The translations under genes were made by a program, and so were the position numbers. Source: Candidatus Aminicenantota bacterium (GTDB taxonomy: Bacteria > Acidobacteriota > Aminicenantia > UBA2199). Taken from it: a stretch of DNA of 12,060 nucleotides. The DNA is taken from positions 7,329,809 through 7,341,868 of the forward strand of contig CP070627.1 in NCBI GenBank assembly GCA_020355945.1, read 5' to 3'. Position 1 is the first letter of the stretch; every line of letters starts with the position of its first letter. Shown here piece by piece: positions 7,769 through 12,060 of the stretch. Below the pieces are notes generated by a model. The model had not been told where the DNA came from and did no database searches. It saw nothing but the letters and a program-made list of their open reading frames with translations.

Positions 7769-7791
7769 GAGTGGGTGAGTGGGTGAGTGGG
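7769..7791 (+). repeat. 8-base tandem repeat GAGTGGGT, nearly three units
   Basis: Units begin at 7769, 7777 and 7785; the last is incomplete by one base. Confidence 0.85.
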
Positions 7792-7804
7792 GACGGTGCG
7801 TTGA

Positions 7805-7836
7805 AATGTTGGAATGTTGGAATGTTGGAATGTTGG
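7805..7836 (+). repeat. 8-base tandem repeat AATGTTGG, four perfect units
   Basis: Units start at 7805, 7813, 7821 and 7829, with no mismatches. Confidence 0.95.
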
Positions 7837-7856
7837 TCATTTTTTCGAGGTTTAAT

Positions 7857-7883
7857 AAGGAAACACTTAAACATTTCAACGCA
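7857..7883 (-). repeat. 27-base dispersed repeat, copy 2
   Basis: Read on the minus strand, this matches 1483-1509 at 26 of 27 positions. It overlaps the right arm of the inverted repeat. Confidence 0.75.
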
Positions 7884-7885
7884 CC

Positions 7886-7922
7886 GACCCATTTAATTGA
7901 CCCCATTTATCGACCCCATTTA
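7886..7922 (+). repeat. 13-base spaced repeat around GACCCCATTTA, three units
   Basis: Units begin at 7886 (one C shorter), 7899 and 7912. The repeated core is GACCCCATTTA, with 2-3 variable bases between units. Confidence 0.85.
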
Positions 7923-7965
7923 GATTTGCCACGGACAAAGACGGACAGCCCTGGAGCCCCCTTAG

Positions 7966-8012
7966 TAAAAAGTTTTTGAAAGTCCGTGACCGCCGAAGGG
8001 GCTGGCAGCCCC
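7966..8012. repeat. Hairpin-bearing dispersed intergenic repeat, copy B
   Basis: It has the same block order as copy A: TAAAAAGTTTTTG, then AGTCC, then GAAGGGGCTGGCAGCCCC with the perfect hairpin at 7998-8012. The segment between AGTCC and the hairpin is longer here. Confidence 0.7.
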
Positions 8013-8050
8013 TACCTATTAAGTTAGCTTTACTGTTTTCCTTTTTTTAA

Positions 8051-8078
8051 CAATGACTAATGACAAATGACCAATGAC
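8051..8078 (+). repeat. Heptanucleotide repeat NAATGAC, four units
   Basis: Units start at 8051, 8058, 8065 and 8072 and differ only in the first base (C, T, A, C). Degenerate heptamers of this style resemble the short tandemly repeated repetitive sequences known from cyanobacteria. Confidence 0.9.
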
Positions 8079-8179
8079 TGTTGCTCGAAAGGGTTTTGGC
8101 CGCCGGAGGCAAAAATTGTAAAATTTCGTTTTGAAGGGCACTTTTCTAAGTTTTTCTGCAAGATTTTGTCACGGGAATC

Positions 8180-8188
8180 TGTTATAAT
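8180..8188 (+). promoter_or_regulatory. Extended -10 promoter of the ECF sigma operon, leaderless geometry
   Basis: TGT plus TATAAT (8183-8188) forms an extended -10, and I see no good -35. The -10 ends 6 bases before the GTG at 8195, so transcription would begin at the start codon. Twelve bases here (TCTGTTATAATA) are shared with the region before the Wzz gene. Confidence 0.65.
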
Positions 8189-8194
8189 AATAAA

Positions 8195-8842
8195 GTGACA
8201 GAAAAAGAACAGGTCCTATCCGATGATGATGTGGTGCGCTCGGTCCGGGAAGGTAATACCCGGGATTTCGAGATTCTTATCGACCGGTATAAAAACAAAA
8301 TCATCAACTTTATCCACAAAATGATCTATGACTACGACGAAGCCCAAAGCCTCTCCCAGGACGTTTTTTTAAAAGTCTTTGAAACCATAAGACGATACAA
8401 AATGCAGGATAATTTCCAGGCGTTTATTTTTACTATCGCTAAAAATATAACGCTGAATCACATAAAAAAACAAAAACGGGTGCTTTATTTCTCAAGTTTT
8501 CTCCCCGGGAAGGACGATGTGGACAATGGGTGCGGAGACAGGTATTTCCAGGCGGAAGGGCCTCAACAAGAGGCATTGGAAAAGCATCAACAGGAAGAGA
8601 TGCTCACCACGGCCCTGAAAACCTTAAACGAAAACCAGCGAATTGCCTTGATCATGAAAGTTTACCTGGAGTTTTCCTATAATAAAATCGCAGAAATTAC
8701 CGGGTGGTCCATACCCAAGATCGAAACACTAATCTCTCGAGCCAAAAGTAATCTGAAACATACAATCCGTTTAAATTTAAACGAACCTTCTCCAAAAAAA
8801 TTAAAAAAGAATTGCAAGAAAAAGATAACAGCGATGTTTTAA
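8195..8842 (+). CDS. ECF-family RNA polymerase sigma factor
   Basis: A 215-residue sigma factor of the extracytoplasmic-function class. Region 2 spans about residues 22-95: FEILIDRYKNKIINFI, then the DEAQSLSQDVFLKVF core-binding helix, and FQAFIFTIAKNITLNH for -10 recognition. A variable linker (about 96-130) follows. Region 4 spans 132-192, with LNENQRIALIMKVYLEFSYNKIAEI and the recognition helix IPKIETLISRAKSNLK. The Lys-rich tail (196-212) is slightly longer than usual. The start is a GTG placed exactly 6 bases after an extended -10. The next gene, 13 bases downstream, is a zinc-finger anti-sigma factor, so the sigma factor is expected to be held inactive at the membrane until an envelope signal arrives. 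The promoter visible here looks housekeeping-like rather than a typical ECF target, so autoregulation is not evident. Confidence 0.95.
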   Translation: MTEKEQVLSDDDVVRSVREGNTRDFEILIDRYKNKIINFIHKMIYDYDEAQSLSQDVFLKVFETIRRYKMQDNFQAFIFTIAKNITLNHIKKQKRVLYFSSFLPGKDDVDNGCGDRYFQAEGPQQEALEKHQQEEMLTTALKTLNENQRIALIMKVYLEFSYNKIAEITGWSIPKIETLISRAKSNLKHTIRLNLNEPSPKKLKKNCKKKITAMF

Positions 8843-8855
8843 AAGTGAGGACAAC

Positions 8856-9383
8856 ATGACTATAAAAACAGCAATGGCGTGTAAAGATGTAAAAACATTT
8901 TTAAGTAAATACCAGGACAATGAACTGGACCCTGGGGTCCGGGCAAATATCGACGCCCATTTGCAGGCATGTGAGTCCTGTCAAAAGGAATTGCTGCTGC
9001 TAGAAGAGGTGACGCTCAGGGTGAAGCAGTTACCGGAAGTAGAAACCGGGCCCTATTTTACTGCCCGGGTCATGGGAAAAGTAATGGAAAAAGAAAAAGA
9101 AAAATCCCCATGGTTGGCATGGCTGCCATTACCATCATCACCCTCGTTATCCCGGCTGGTTTATTCCTTTGTGTTCATTATTTTCCTGGTACTGGGCGTT
9201 TTAGCAAACAGCAGCTCCTACACTTCCATTTCCCCTTTAAACGGTGATAACCGGAAAAGTCAACAGCAGGAACTTTATATGGTTAAGTTACTGGTGGAGA
9301 GCCAGGACTTAAGTTTAATTAATGTCCAGGATAAAACCTTCGCGCTGCTGGTGAATGGTAACGGAGAAACCCATGAAGAATAA
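8856..9383 (+). CDS. Zinc-finger anti-sigma factor, single-pass membrane protein
   Basis: A 175-residue protein. The N-terminal 45 residues match the anti-sigma zinc-finger pattern, with Cys9 and then H35-x3-C39-x2-C42 in DAHLQACESCQKE, which clamps the sigma factor in the cytoplasm. The segment LPEVETGPYFTARVM (59-73) is typical of these proteins. One membrane helix lies at about 101-117 (LVYSFVFIIFLVLGVLA), followed by a short extracytoplasmic tail of some 58 residues that probably senses the signal. GAGG five bases before the ATG supports the start. Its last 11 bases overlap the next gene, indicating translational coupling. Role: cognate inhibitor of the upstream ECF sigma factor, inferred from domain and position. 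Confidence 0.9.
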   Translation: MTIKTAMACKDVKTFLSKYQDNELDPGVRANIDAHLQACESCQKELLLLEEVTLRVKQLPEVETGPYFTARVMGKVMEKEKEKSPWLAWLPLPSSPSLSRLVYSFVFIIFLVLGVLANSSSYTSISPLNGDNRKSQQQELYMVKLLVESQDLSLINVQDKTFALLVNGNGETHEE

Positions 9384-9816
9384 ATGGTTGAAAATCATTT
9401 TAGTGGCTTCCCTTGCCTTTAACCTGGCTTTTGTATCCACTGCTGTTTATAGAAAATTTGCCAGCACAACACGAAAGTCCCAAGAACTAACCTTTAAGCA
9501 GGATTTTAAACTCCAAAAAGATCAAAAGGAAGAAATCAAACGGATCATCAAGAAATTTAAGATAAGCCTTTTAGATTATAAACAGGATATCCTGGATAAA
9601 CGAATTTCCATCATCGAAGCCATGAGCGATACTGAATTTAATCTTGAGGACATCGAGAAGAAAACCAGGGAGTTGAATGGGCTGGAAAACGAATTAAACC
9701 TGGAATTTGTGGATACGTTGATCCGGATCAGTGCCCTCCTGGAATCGGAACAGCGTCTCAATTTTCTCTATAAGCTGAGCCAAAACTGGTTCTTCATCAA
9801 TAAGGACAAAAAATGA
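9373..9816 (+). CDS. Membrane-anchored periplasmic heavy-metal-sensor-like protein
   Basis: A 147-residue protein starting MKNKWLKII. The start is supported by GGAG six bases upstream and by overlap with the anti-sigma stop codon. Residues 5-25 form a signal anchor (IILVASLAFNLAFVSTAVY). The rest is a charged, almost wholly helical periplasmic part (about 38-140) with LQKDQKEEIKRIIKKF and a downstream helical pair around SDTEFNLEDIEKKTRELNGLENEL. This is the architecture of periplasmic metal-resistance/CnrX-Spy-type helical hairpins. No Cys and few His are present, so metal binding is doubtful. In CnrYXH-like systems such a protein signals to the anti-sigma factor, and the gene order here fits that. 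The role is inferred. Confidence 0.75.
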   Translation: MKNKWLKIILVASLAFNLAFVSTAVYRKFASTTRKSQELTFKQDFKLQKDQKEEIKRIIKKFKISLLDYKQDILDKRISIIEAMSDTEFNLEDIEKKTRELNGLENELNLEFVDTLIRISALLESEQRLNFLYKLSQNWFFINKDKK

Positions 9817-9841
9817 CTGCAAAGATAAATGGAGGCCCCCG

Positions 9842-10354
9842 ATGAATCAACGAAGGAGAAATAGGATGCGGATGATGGCGATGATATGTTTAGCGGTTTT
9901 GTGCGTGAATTTTGTATTGTTAAGTAGTCAATCAGAGCGGATTCCAAAAAAAGATAAAGCGGTTAAACGAATGAAACATCTCTTTTTTTTAGCGGAAGCC
10001 AACTTATTCGATGGTCGCTGGCTGTTGGAAATGAAGACTAAAGTCGGTCTTACCAGGGAACAGCAAGAGAAGATCGAAGACCTGATGCTGAAGCATGAAG
10101 CCTTTTCTATTCAAAACAGCGCGGAAATAAAGATCAAAGAGGTGCGCTTCGCCGCCTACTTGAAAACAGGGAAAATGGATCGAAAAGAAATGGAAAAGCA
10201 TATACGGGAAATCAGCAGGGAAAAAACCAATTTGATTGTTAGTTATATAAATTACTTGCTGGATGTAAGAAACGTGCTGACTTCCCAGCAGTTGGAGACC
10301 CTAAGACAAATGAAGGAACAGAAAAAAAAAGGAAAGGAACTTCATTCGCCATAA
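9842..10354 (+). CDS. Spy/CpxP-like LTxxQ-motif exported protein
   Basis: A 170-residue protein with a basic N-terminus and a hydrophobic segment at about residues 11-28 (signal peptide or anchor). A helical domain follows, with two LTxxQ-type motifs: LTREQ (70-74) and LTSQQ (146-150). These define the Spy/CpxP/ZraP-like family of periplasmic chaperones and stress sensors. Two start sites are possible. The ATG at 9842 has GGAGG six bases ahead. The ATG at 9866 (codon 9) has AAGGAG seven bases ahead (9853-9858) and would give a cleaner signal peptide, MRMMAMICLAVLC. Position at the end of the sigma/anti-sigma operon suggests a role in envelope-stress sensing or protection. The Lys-rich C-terminus is unremarkable. 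Confidence 0.75.
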   Translation: MNQRRRNRMRMMAMICLAVLCVNFVLLSSQSERIPKKDKAVKRMKHLFFLAEANLFDGRWLLEMKTKVGLTREQQEKIEDLMLKHEAFSIQNSAEIKIKEVRFAAYLKTGKMDRKEMEKHIREISREKTNLIVSYINYLLDVRNVLTSQQLETLRQMKEQKKKGKELHSP

Positions 10355-10426
10355 TTCTAAGTTTGTACAGCAGGAATAAAATTTTTGCTGATTTATGTTT
10401 AACTATTGTTTATTGATGAGCTTTTT

Positions 10427-10444
10427 CAAGAAAAAAATTTCTTG
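10427..10444. promoter_or_regulatory. Inverted repeat overlapping the -35 of the NusG-paralog promoter
   Basis: CAAGAAA (10427-10433) and TTTCTTG (10438-10444) are perfect inverted arms around AAAA. The right arm covers the first three bases of the -35 hexamer TTGACA. It could be an operator for a repressor or the tail hairpin of the upstream operon; being AT-rich, chance is also possible. Confidence 0.4.
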
Positions 10445-10470
10445 ACATTTGATTTAAATTTTATTAAAAT
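10442..10470 (+). promoter_or_regulatory. Promoter of the NusG-paralog gene, leaderless geometry
   Basis: TTGACA (10442-10447), a 17-base spacer and TAAAAT (10465-10470) are followed by 6 bases and then ATG at 10477. The predicted +1 is the A of the start codon. Confidence 0.8.
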
Positions 10471-10476
10471 AGTTGC

Positions 10477-11001
10477 ATGAGTTCATCAAACATTGACACA
10501 GCTCACTGGTTTATCGTTAGTACTAAACCAAAACAGGAGTTCATTGCCGAGCAGAGCTTGAAGTCACTGGGAGCCAATGTATACCTACCTTTGTACTTTA
10601 AAAAAGTAAAGAAAAACAAAGAGAAAGTTGAAGTGCTCTCGCCTCTTTTCAGCGGTTATTTATTCGCCCAGTTTTCTGTTATGGACCTGTATCACAAGGT
10701 CAGGTACACCAGGGGAGTAAAATGTGTTCTTGGTAACAATGAAGGCCTATGGACAATTACCAGTCAAAAGATCGAAGACATTAAAGAAAGAGAAACCAAT
10801 GGAATTGTCAGGTTGAAAAAGCGGGAAGATAAGTTCAAATGCGGTGACCGGATTCTTATTGATGAAGGTGATTTCGACGGCTGGGAAGGTGTATTTTATG
10901 AGGAGCTTCCTGACCACGAGCGAGCCATTATCATGCTTACCAATGTAAGCTACACCAGCAAACTCATCGTATCCAAGAGATACTTGCGGCGCAAATGTTA
11001 G
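10477..11001 (+). CDS. NusG-family specialised transcription elongation factor (RfaH/UpxY/LoaP-like)
   Basis: A 174-residue protein. The NGN domain covers about residues 8-105: HWFIVSTKPKQEFIAEQSL, YLPLYFKK, and LSPLFSGYLFAQF, the core that binds the RNA polymerase clamp. A KOW-type C-terminal domain at 118-170 includes GDRILIDEGDFDGWEGVFYE. It departs from canonical housekeeping NusG in the middle region and stands alone, without the secE/rpl genes that usually flank nusG. It sits directly upstream of a polysaccharide chain-length gene, the usual setting of RfaH, UpxY or LoaP paralogs that keep polymerase processive through long surface-polysaccharide operons. A promoter with the start codon at +1 sets the start. 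Function as the antiterminator of the following operon is inferred from family and context. Confidence 0.85.
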   Translation: MSSSNIDTAHWFIVSTKPKQEFIAEQSLKSLGANVYLPLYFKKVKKNKEKVEVLSPLFSGYLFAQFSVMDLYHKVRYTRGVKCVLGNNEGLWTITSQKIEDIKERETNGIVRLKKREDKFKCGDRILIDEGDFDGWEGVFYEELPDHERAIIMLTNVSYTSKLIVSKRYLRRKC

Positions 11002-11223
11002 CGGACACAGCAGATTTCTTAACCACACGGCCATCTGGCGCATGAGCGCATGATCTTAATGAAGCGTGATTACACATTTTATTATAAGATGTAATTATGT
11101 CAAAATGGTTTAGTGCTGGTGGAAACCAATTAAAGGCACAGGATACTTGCATCCAAAAAATGACGCACGTCACCACGTGATTACGTGTCCAGGTGTCAGT
11201 GCCAATGATTCACTGATATAAAA

Positions 11224-11243
11224 GGGTTTGATAAATCAAACCC
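11224..11243. other. Strong hairpin, possible terminator without T tract
   Basis: GGGTTTGAT (11224-11232) pairs perfectly with ATCAAACCC (11235-11243); closing the loop realistically leaves eight stem pairs and a four-base loop. It is not followed by a T run, so intrinsic termination is doubtful. It abuts the heptamer array. Confidence 0.5.
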
Positions 11244-11278
11244 CTACTACTTACTACCTACTACTTACTGATTTACTG
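11244..11278 (+). repeat. Degenerate heptanucleotide repeat YTACTAC, about five units
   Basis: Units begin at 11244, 11251, 11258, 11265 and 11272. The first three match YTACTAC exactly, and the last two drift to TTACTGA and TTTACTG. It has the same unit length as the array at 8051-8078, but a different sequence. Confidence 0.8.
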
Positions 11279-11309
11279 GAAGGGGCTTTTCTATTCCAAA
11301 CAAATGCGT

Positions 11310-11331
11310 TATAATACCAGTCTGTTATAAT
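11310..11331 (+). promoter_or_regulatory. Probable promoter(s) of the Wzz-type operon
   Basis: Two TATAAT boxes lie at 11310-11315 and 11326-11331. The second is preceded by TGT (extended -10) and shares TCTGTTATAATA with the sigma-operon promoter. I see no clear -35 for either. From the second box the leader would be about 70 bases, unlike the leaderless genes. Confidence 0.55.
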
Positions 11332-11371
11332 ATTATGTATAGATTGAGATTTTTGTTCAGGTTGCCAGACC

Positions 11372-11388
11372 CCAGGGGCGGAAGCCTG
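11372..11388 (+). promoter_or_regulatory. ops/JUMPstart-like sequence in the Wzz leader
   Basis: CCAGGGGCGG followed by AAGCCTG resembles the JUMPstart core CCAGGGGCGGTAGCGTG. The ops part is GGCGGAAGCCTG here versus GGCGGTAGCGTG in enterobacteria, a 10 of 12 match. It is transcribed between the predicted promoter and the start codon and follows a gene for an RfaH-type factor. The T-to-A change affects a base important for RfaH contact, so a divergent factor would need altered specificity. Confidence 0.4.
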
Positions 11389-11408
11389 TTCAAATGAAAG
11401 GAGGAATA

Positions 11409-12060
11409 ATGGAGCAACAAAAAAGAAACCCGGATCAGATCGACCTGGTACAACTGGTAAAAGTACTGATCAAAAGAAAATGGGTGATTATCGGGGGGAC
11501 ATTGATCATAACCCTGTTGGCAGTGATTATTTCTATACTGCTGCCCAGGGTTTATAAAAGTGAAGGTTTTTTCCAATTGGGCCGCGGCATTGATCTGGAC
11601 TTAGAGGAATTGAGAGAGATACAGGATGAAATCAGGGAAGATCTCCAGGAAAAAATGGTGGATAATCAAACCCTTCAAGATAATATGTTATTAAATGAAA
11701 CCCTTCAGAACACTGAGATGATGATGATGAATGTGTCCATCCCCGATTATAAGAAATACGCTTCCCGGTTTACCAATTTCCAGCAATTTCTCCAGTTTGT
11801 AAAGCAAAAAATAAAAAATAAAGAGGCTGGTGATTTAAGGCTTAGTAATATAAGACAAAGCATCAGGACATCCGAGGCCCTTATGAATTTGATTAAGCCG
11901 ATATATGCCTATTCCAAAAAAGAGTTAAAAGACCTGGCCCAAAATACGAAGGATTTTAAGAATTTTGTCCTGGGTGTTCAATTGCTTGGTGAGCAAGAAA
12001 CCCCTGAAAAGGCCCAGGCTGCCGTAAAGCTCATCGGGGAATTTATAAAAGAGAGTATCC
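11409..12060 (+). CDS. Wzz-type polysaccharide chain-length determinant, partial (N-terminal part)
   Basis: Open from ATG to the window edge: 217 complete codons, with the end missing. AAGGAGG four bases before the ATG supports the start. Residues 11-24 (IDLVQLVKVLIKRK) and the first membrane helix at about 25-45 (WVIIGGTLIITLLAVIISILL), followed by PRVYKSEGFF, are the standard N-terminal signature of Wzz/BY-kinase-type proteins. These set polysaccharide chain length at the inner membrane. Residues 62-217 are hydrophilic and mostly helical, with a coiled-coil look at about 64-100, as expected for the periplasmic arm. The second membrane helix and any kinase domain lie beyond the window. This is presumably the first gene of an exopolysaccharide export operon controlled by the NusG paralog upstream. 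Confidence 0.85.
   Translation, partial: MEQQKRNPDQIDLVQLVKVLIKRKWVIIGGTLIITLLAVIISILLPRVYKSEGFFQLGRGIDLDLEELREIQDEIREDLQEKMVDNQTLQDNMLLNETLQNTEMMMMNVSIPDYKKYASRFTNFQQFLQFVKQKIKNKEAGDLRLSNIRQSIRTSEALMNLIKPIYAYSKKELKDLAQNTKDFKNFVLGVQLLGEQETPEKAQAAVKLIGEFIKESI

Larger units (their letters stand above)
7794..7886. repeat. 17-base perfect inverted repeat enclosing a tandem repeat
   Basis: The left arm, CGGTGCGTTGAAATGTT (7794-7810), is the exact reverse complement of 7870-7886. The 59-base loop contains most of the AATGTTGG array. The right arm, read on the minus strand, extends into the 27-base dispersed repeat that also occurs at 1483-1509. The arrangement could fold as a cruciform or RNA stem, or be a small non-autonomous repeat element; no target-site duplication is evident. 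Confidence 0.8.
7725..8179. other. Gene-free divergent spacer filled with short repeats
   Basis: The spacer separates the minus-strand CHAT operon from the plus-strand sigma-factor operon. I find no credible gene in it. It contains an 8-base repeat (7769-7791), another 8-base repeat (7805-7836) lying between the arms of a 17-base inverted repeat, a 13-base repeat (7886-7922), copy B of the hairpin element (7966-8012) and a 7-base repeat (8051-8078). Around 8094-8114 is a GC-rich imperfect hairpin flanked by TTTTG and CAAAA. The stretch is better described as an accumulation site for repeats than as coding DNA. Confidence 0.7.
11002..11408. other. Gene-free upstream and leader region of the Wzz-type gene
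   Basis: I see no credible gene here. From left to right it holds an 8-base direct repeat GCGCATGA (11038-11053) and two copies of CGTGATTAC (11065-11073 and 11176-11184). The second copy sits in an inverted repeat CACGT-GATT-ACGTG (11174-11187). Then come a strong hairpin (11224-11243), a heptamer array (11244-11278), two TATAAT boxes (11310-11331) and a leader with an ops-like sequence (11372-11388). Long structured upstream regions are typical of exopolysaccharide operons. Confidence 0.65.

Noticed and set aside
7694..7906. A 70-codon minus-strand open frame in the repeat-rich spacer
   Set aside because: It is composed mainly of the octamer repeat and the inverted repeat (giving Phe-Gln-His-Ser repeats) and has no start signal.
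7769..8078. CRISPR array
   Set aside because: The repeats are 7-13 bases and directly adjacent, with no 25-40 base repeats or unique spacers and no cas genes in the window.
11097..11180. A 27-codon open frame, MSKWFSAGG..., upstream of the Wzz gene
   Set aside because: It has no ribosome site, and the -10-like TAAGAT six bases upstream has no matching -35. It is too short to judge; it may be a leader peptide or chance.

Overview
The window looks like chromosomal DNA from a Gram-negative (diderm) bacterium of moderate to low GC. The evidence is a signal-peptide-bearing beta-barrel protein, periplasmic LTxxQ/heavy-metal-sensor-like proteins and a Wzz-type polysaccharide chain-length protein. 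The near-identical TPR units with GDYETAL/TTLNNIS wording, fused to a CHAT protease, remind me of Candidatus Aminicenantes/Acidobacteriota-type genomes. That is an impression, not a demonstrated placement.

Left half (minus strand). Reading in the direction of transcription, the right-most gene is a 90-residue protein with a CPYC zinc-ribbon-like motif (7660-7388). It is followed after 29 bases by a 1206-residue CHAT protease / STAND NTPase / TPR protein (7358-3738). Then comes a perfect promoter, a 465-residue AAA+ ATPase (3676-2279) and, 6 bases on, a 215-residue protein (2272-1625). This last protein resembles the N-terminal part of STAND/TPR proteins but has no Walker A loop. The set resembles a signalling or biological-conflict (possibly anti-phage) module: a sensor (TPR), a switch (STAND), an effector protease (CHAT) and accessory ATPases. 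Further left is an independent outer-membrane beta-barrel protein with its own promoter (1155-7).

Middle (7661-8194). This gene-poor stretch holds the upstream regions of the two divergent halves. It is packed with short tandem repeats of 7, 8 and 13 bases, a 17-base inverted repeat and a hairpin-bearing element. That element has a second copy near 1276-1319.

Right half (plus strand). There is an ECF sigma factor (8195-8842), a zinc-finger anti-sigma factor with one membrane segment (8856-9383), and two small membrane-anchored or exported proteins of the periplasmic heavy-metal-sensor / Spy-CpxP type (9373-9816, 9842-10354). Together they look like one envelope-stress operon. Next is a separately promoted NusG-family specialised elongation factor (10477-11001). 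After a roughly 400-base gene-free stretch comes the start of a Wzz-type gene (11409 to the window edge). Its leader carries a sequence resembling the ops/JUMPstart element recognised by RfaH-type NusG paralogs.

The most striking sequence-level observation is that four genes (barrel protein, AAA+ ATPase, ECF sigma factor, NusG paralog) have a good -10 hexamer ending exactly 6 bases before the start codon. In three of them a -35 lies 17 bases further upstream. Their mRNAs would therefore start at the first base of the start codon (leaderless). The anti-sigma factor, the exported proteins, CHAT, the zinc protein and Wzz instead have Shine-Dalgarno sequences.
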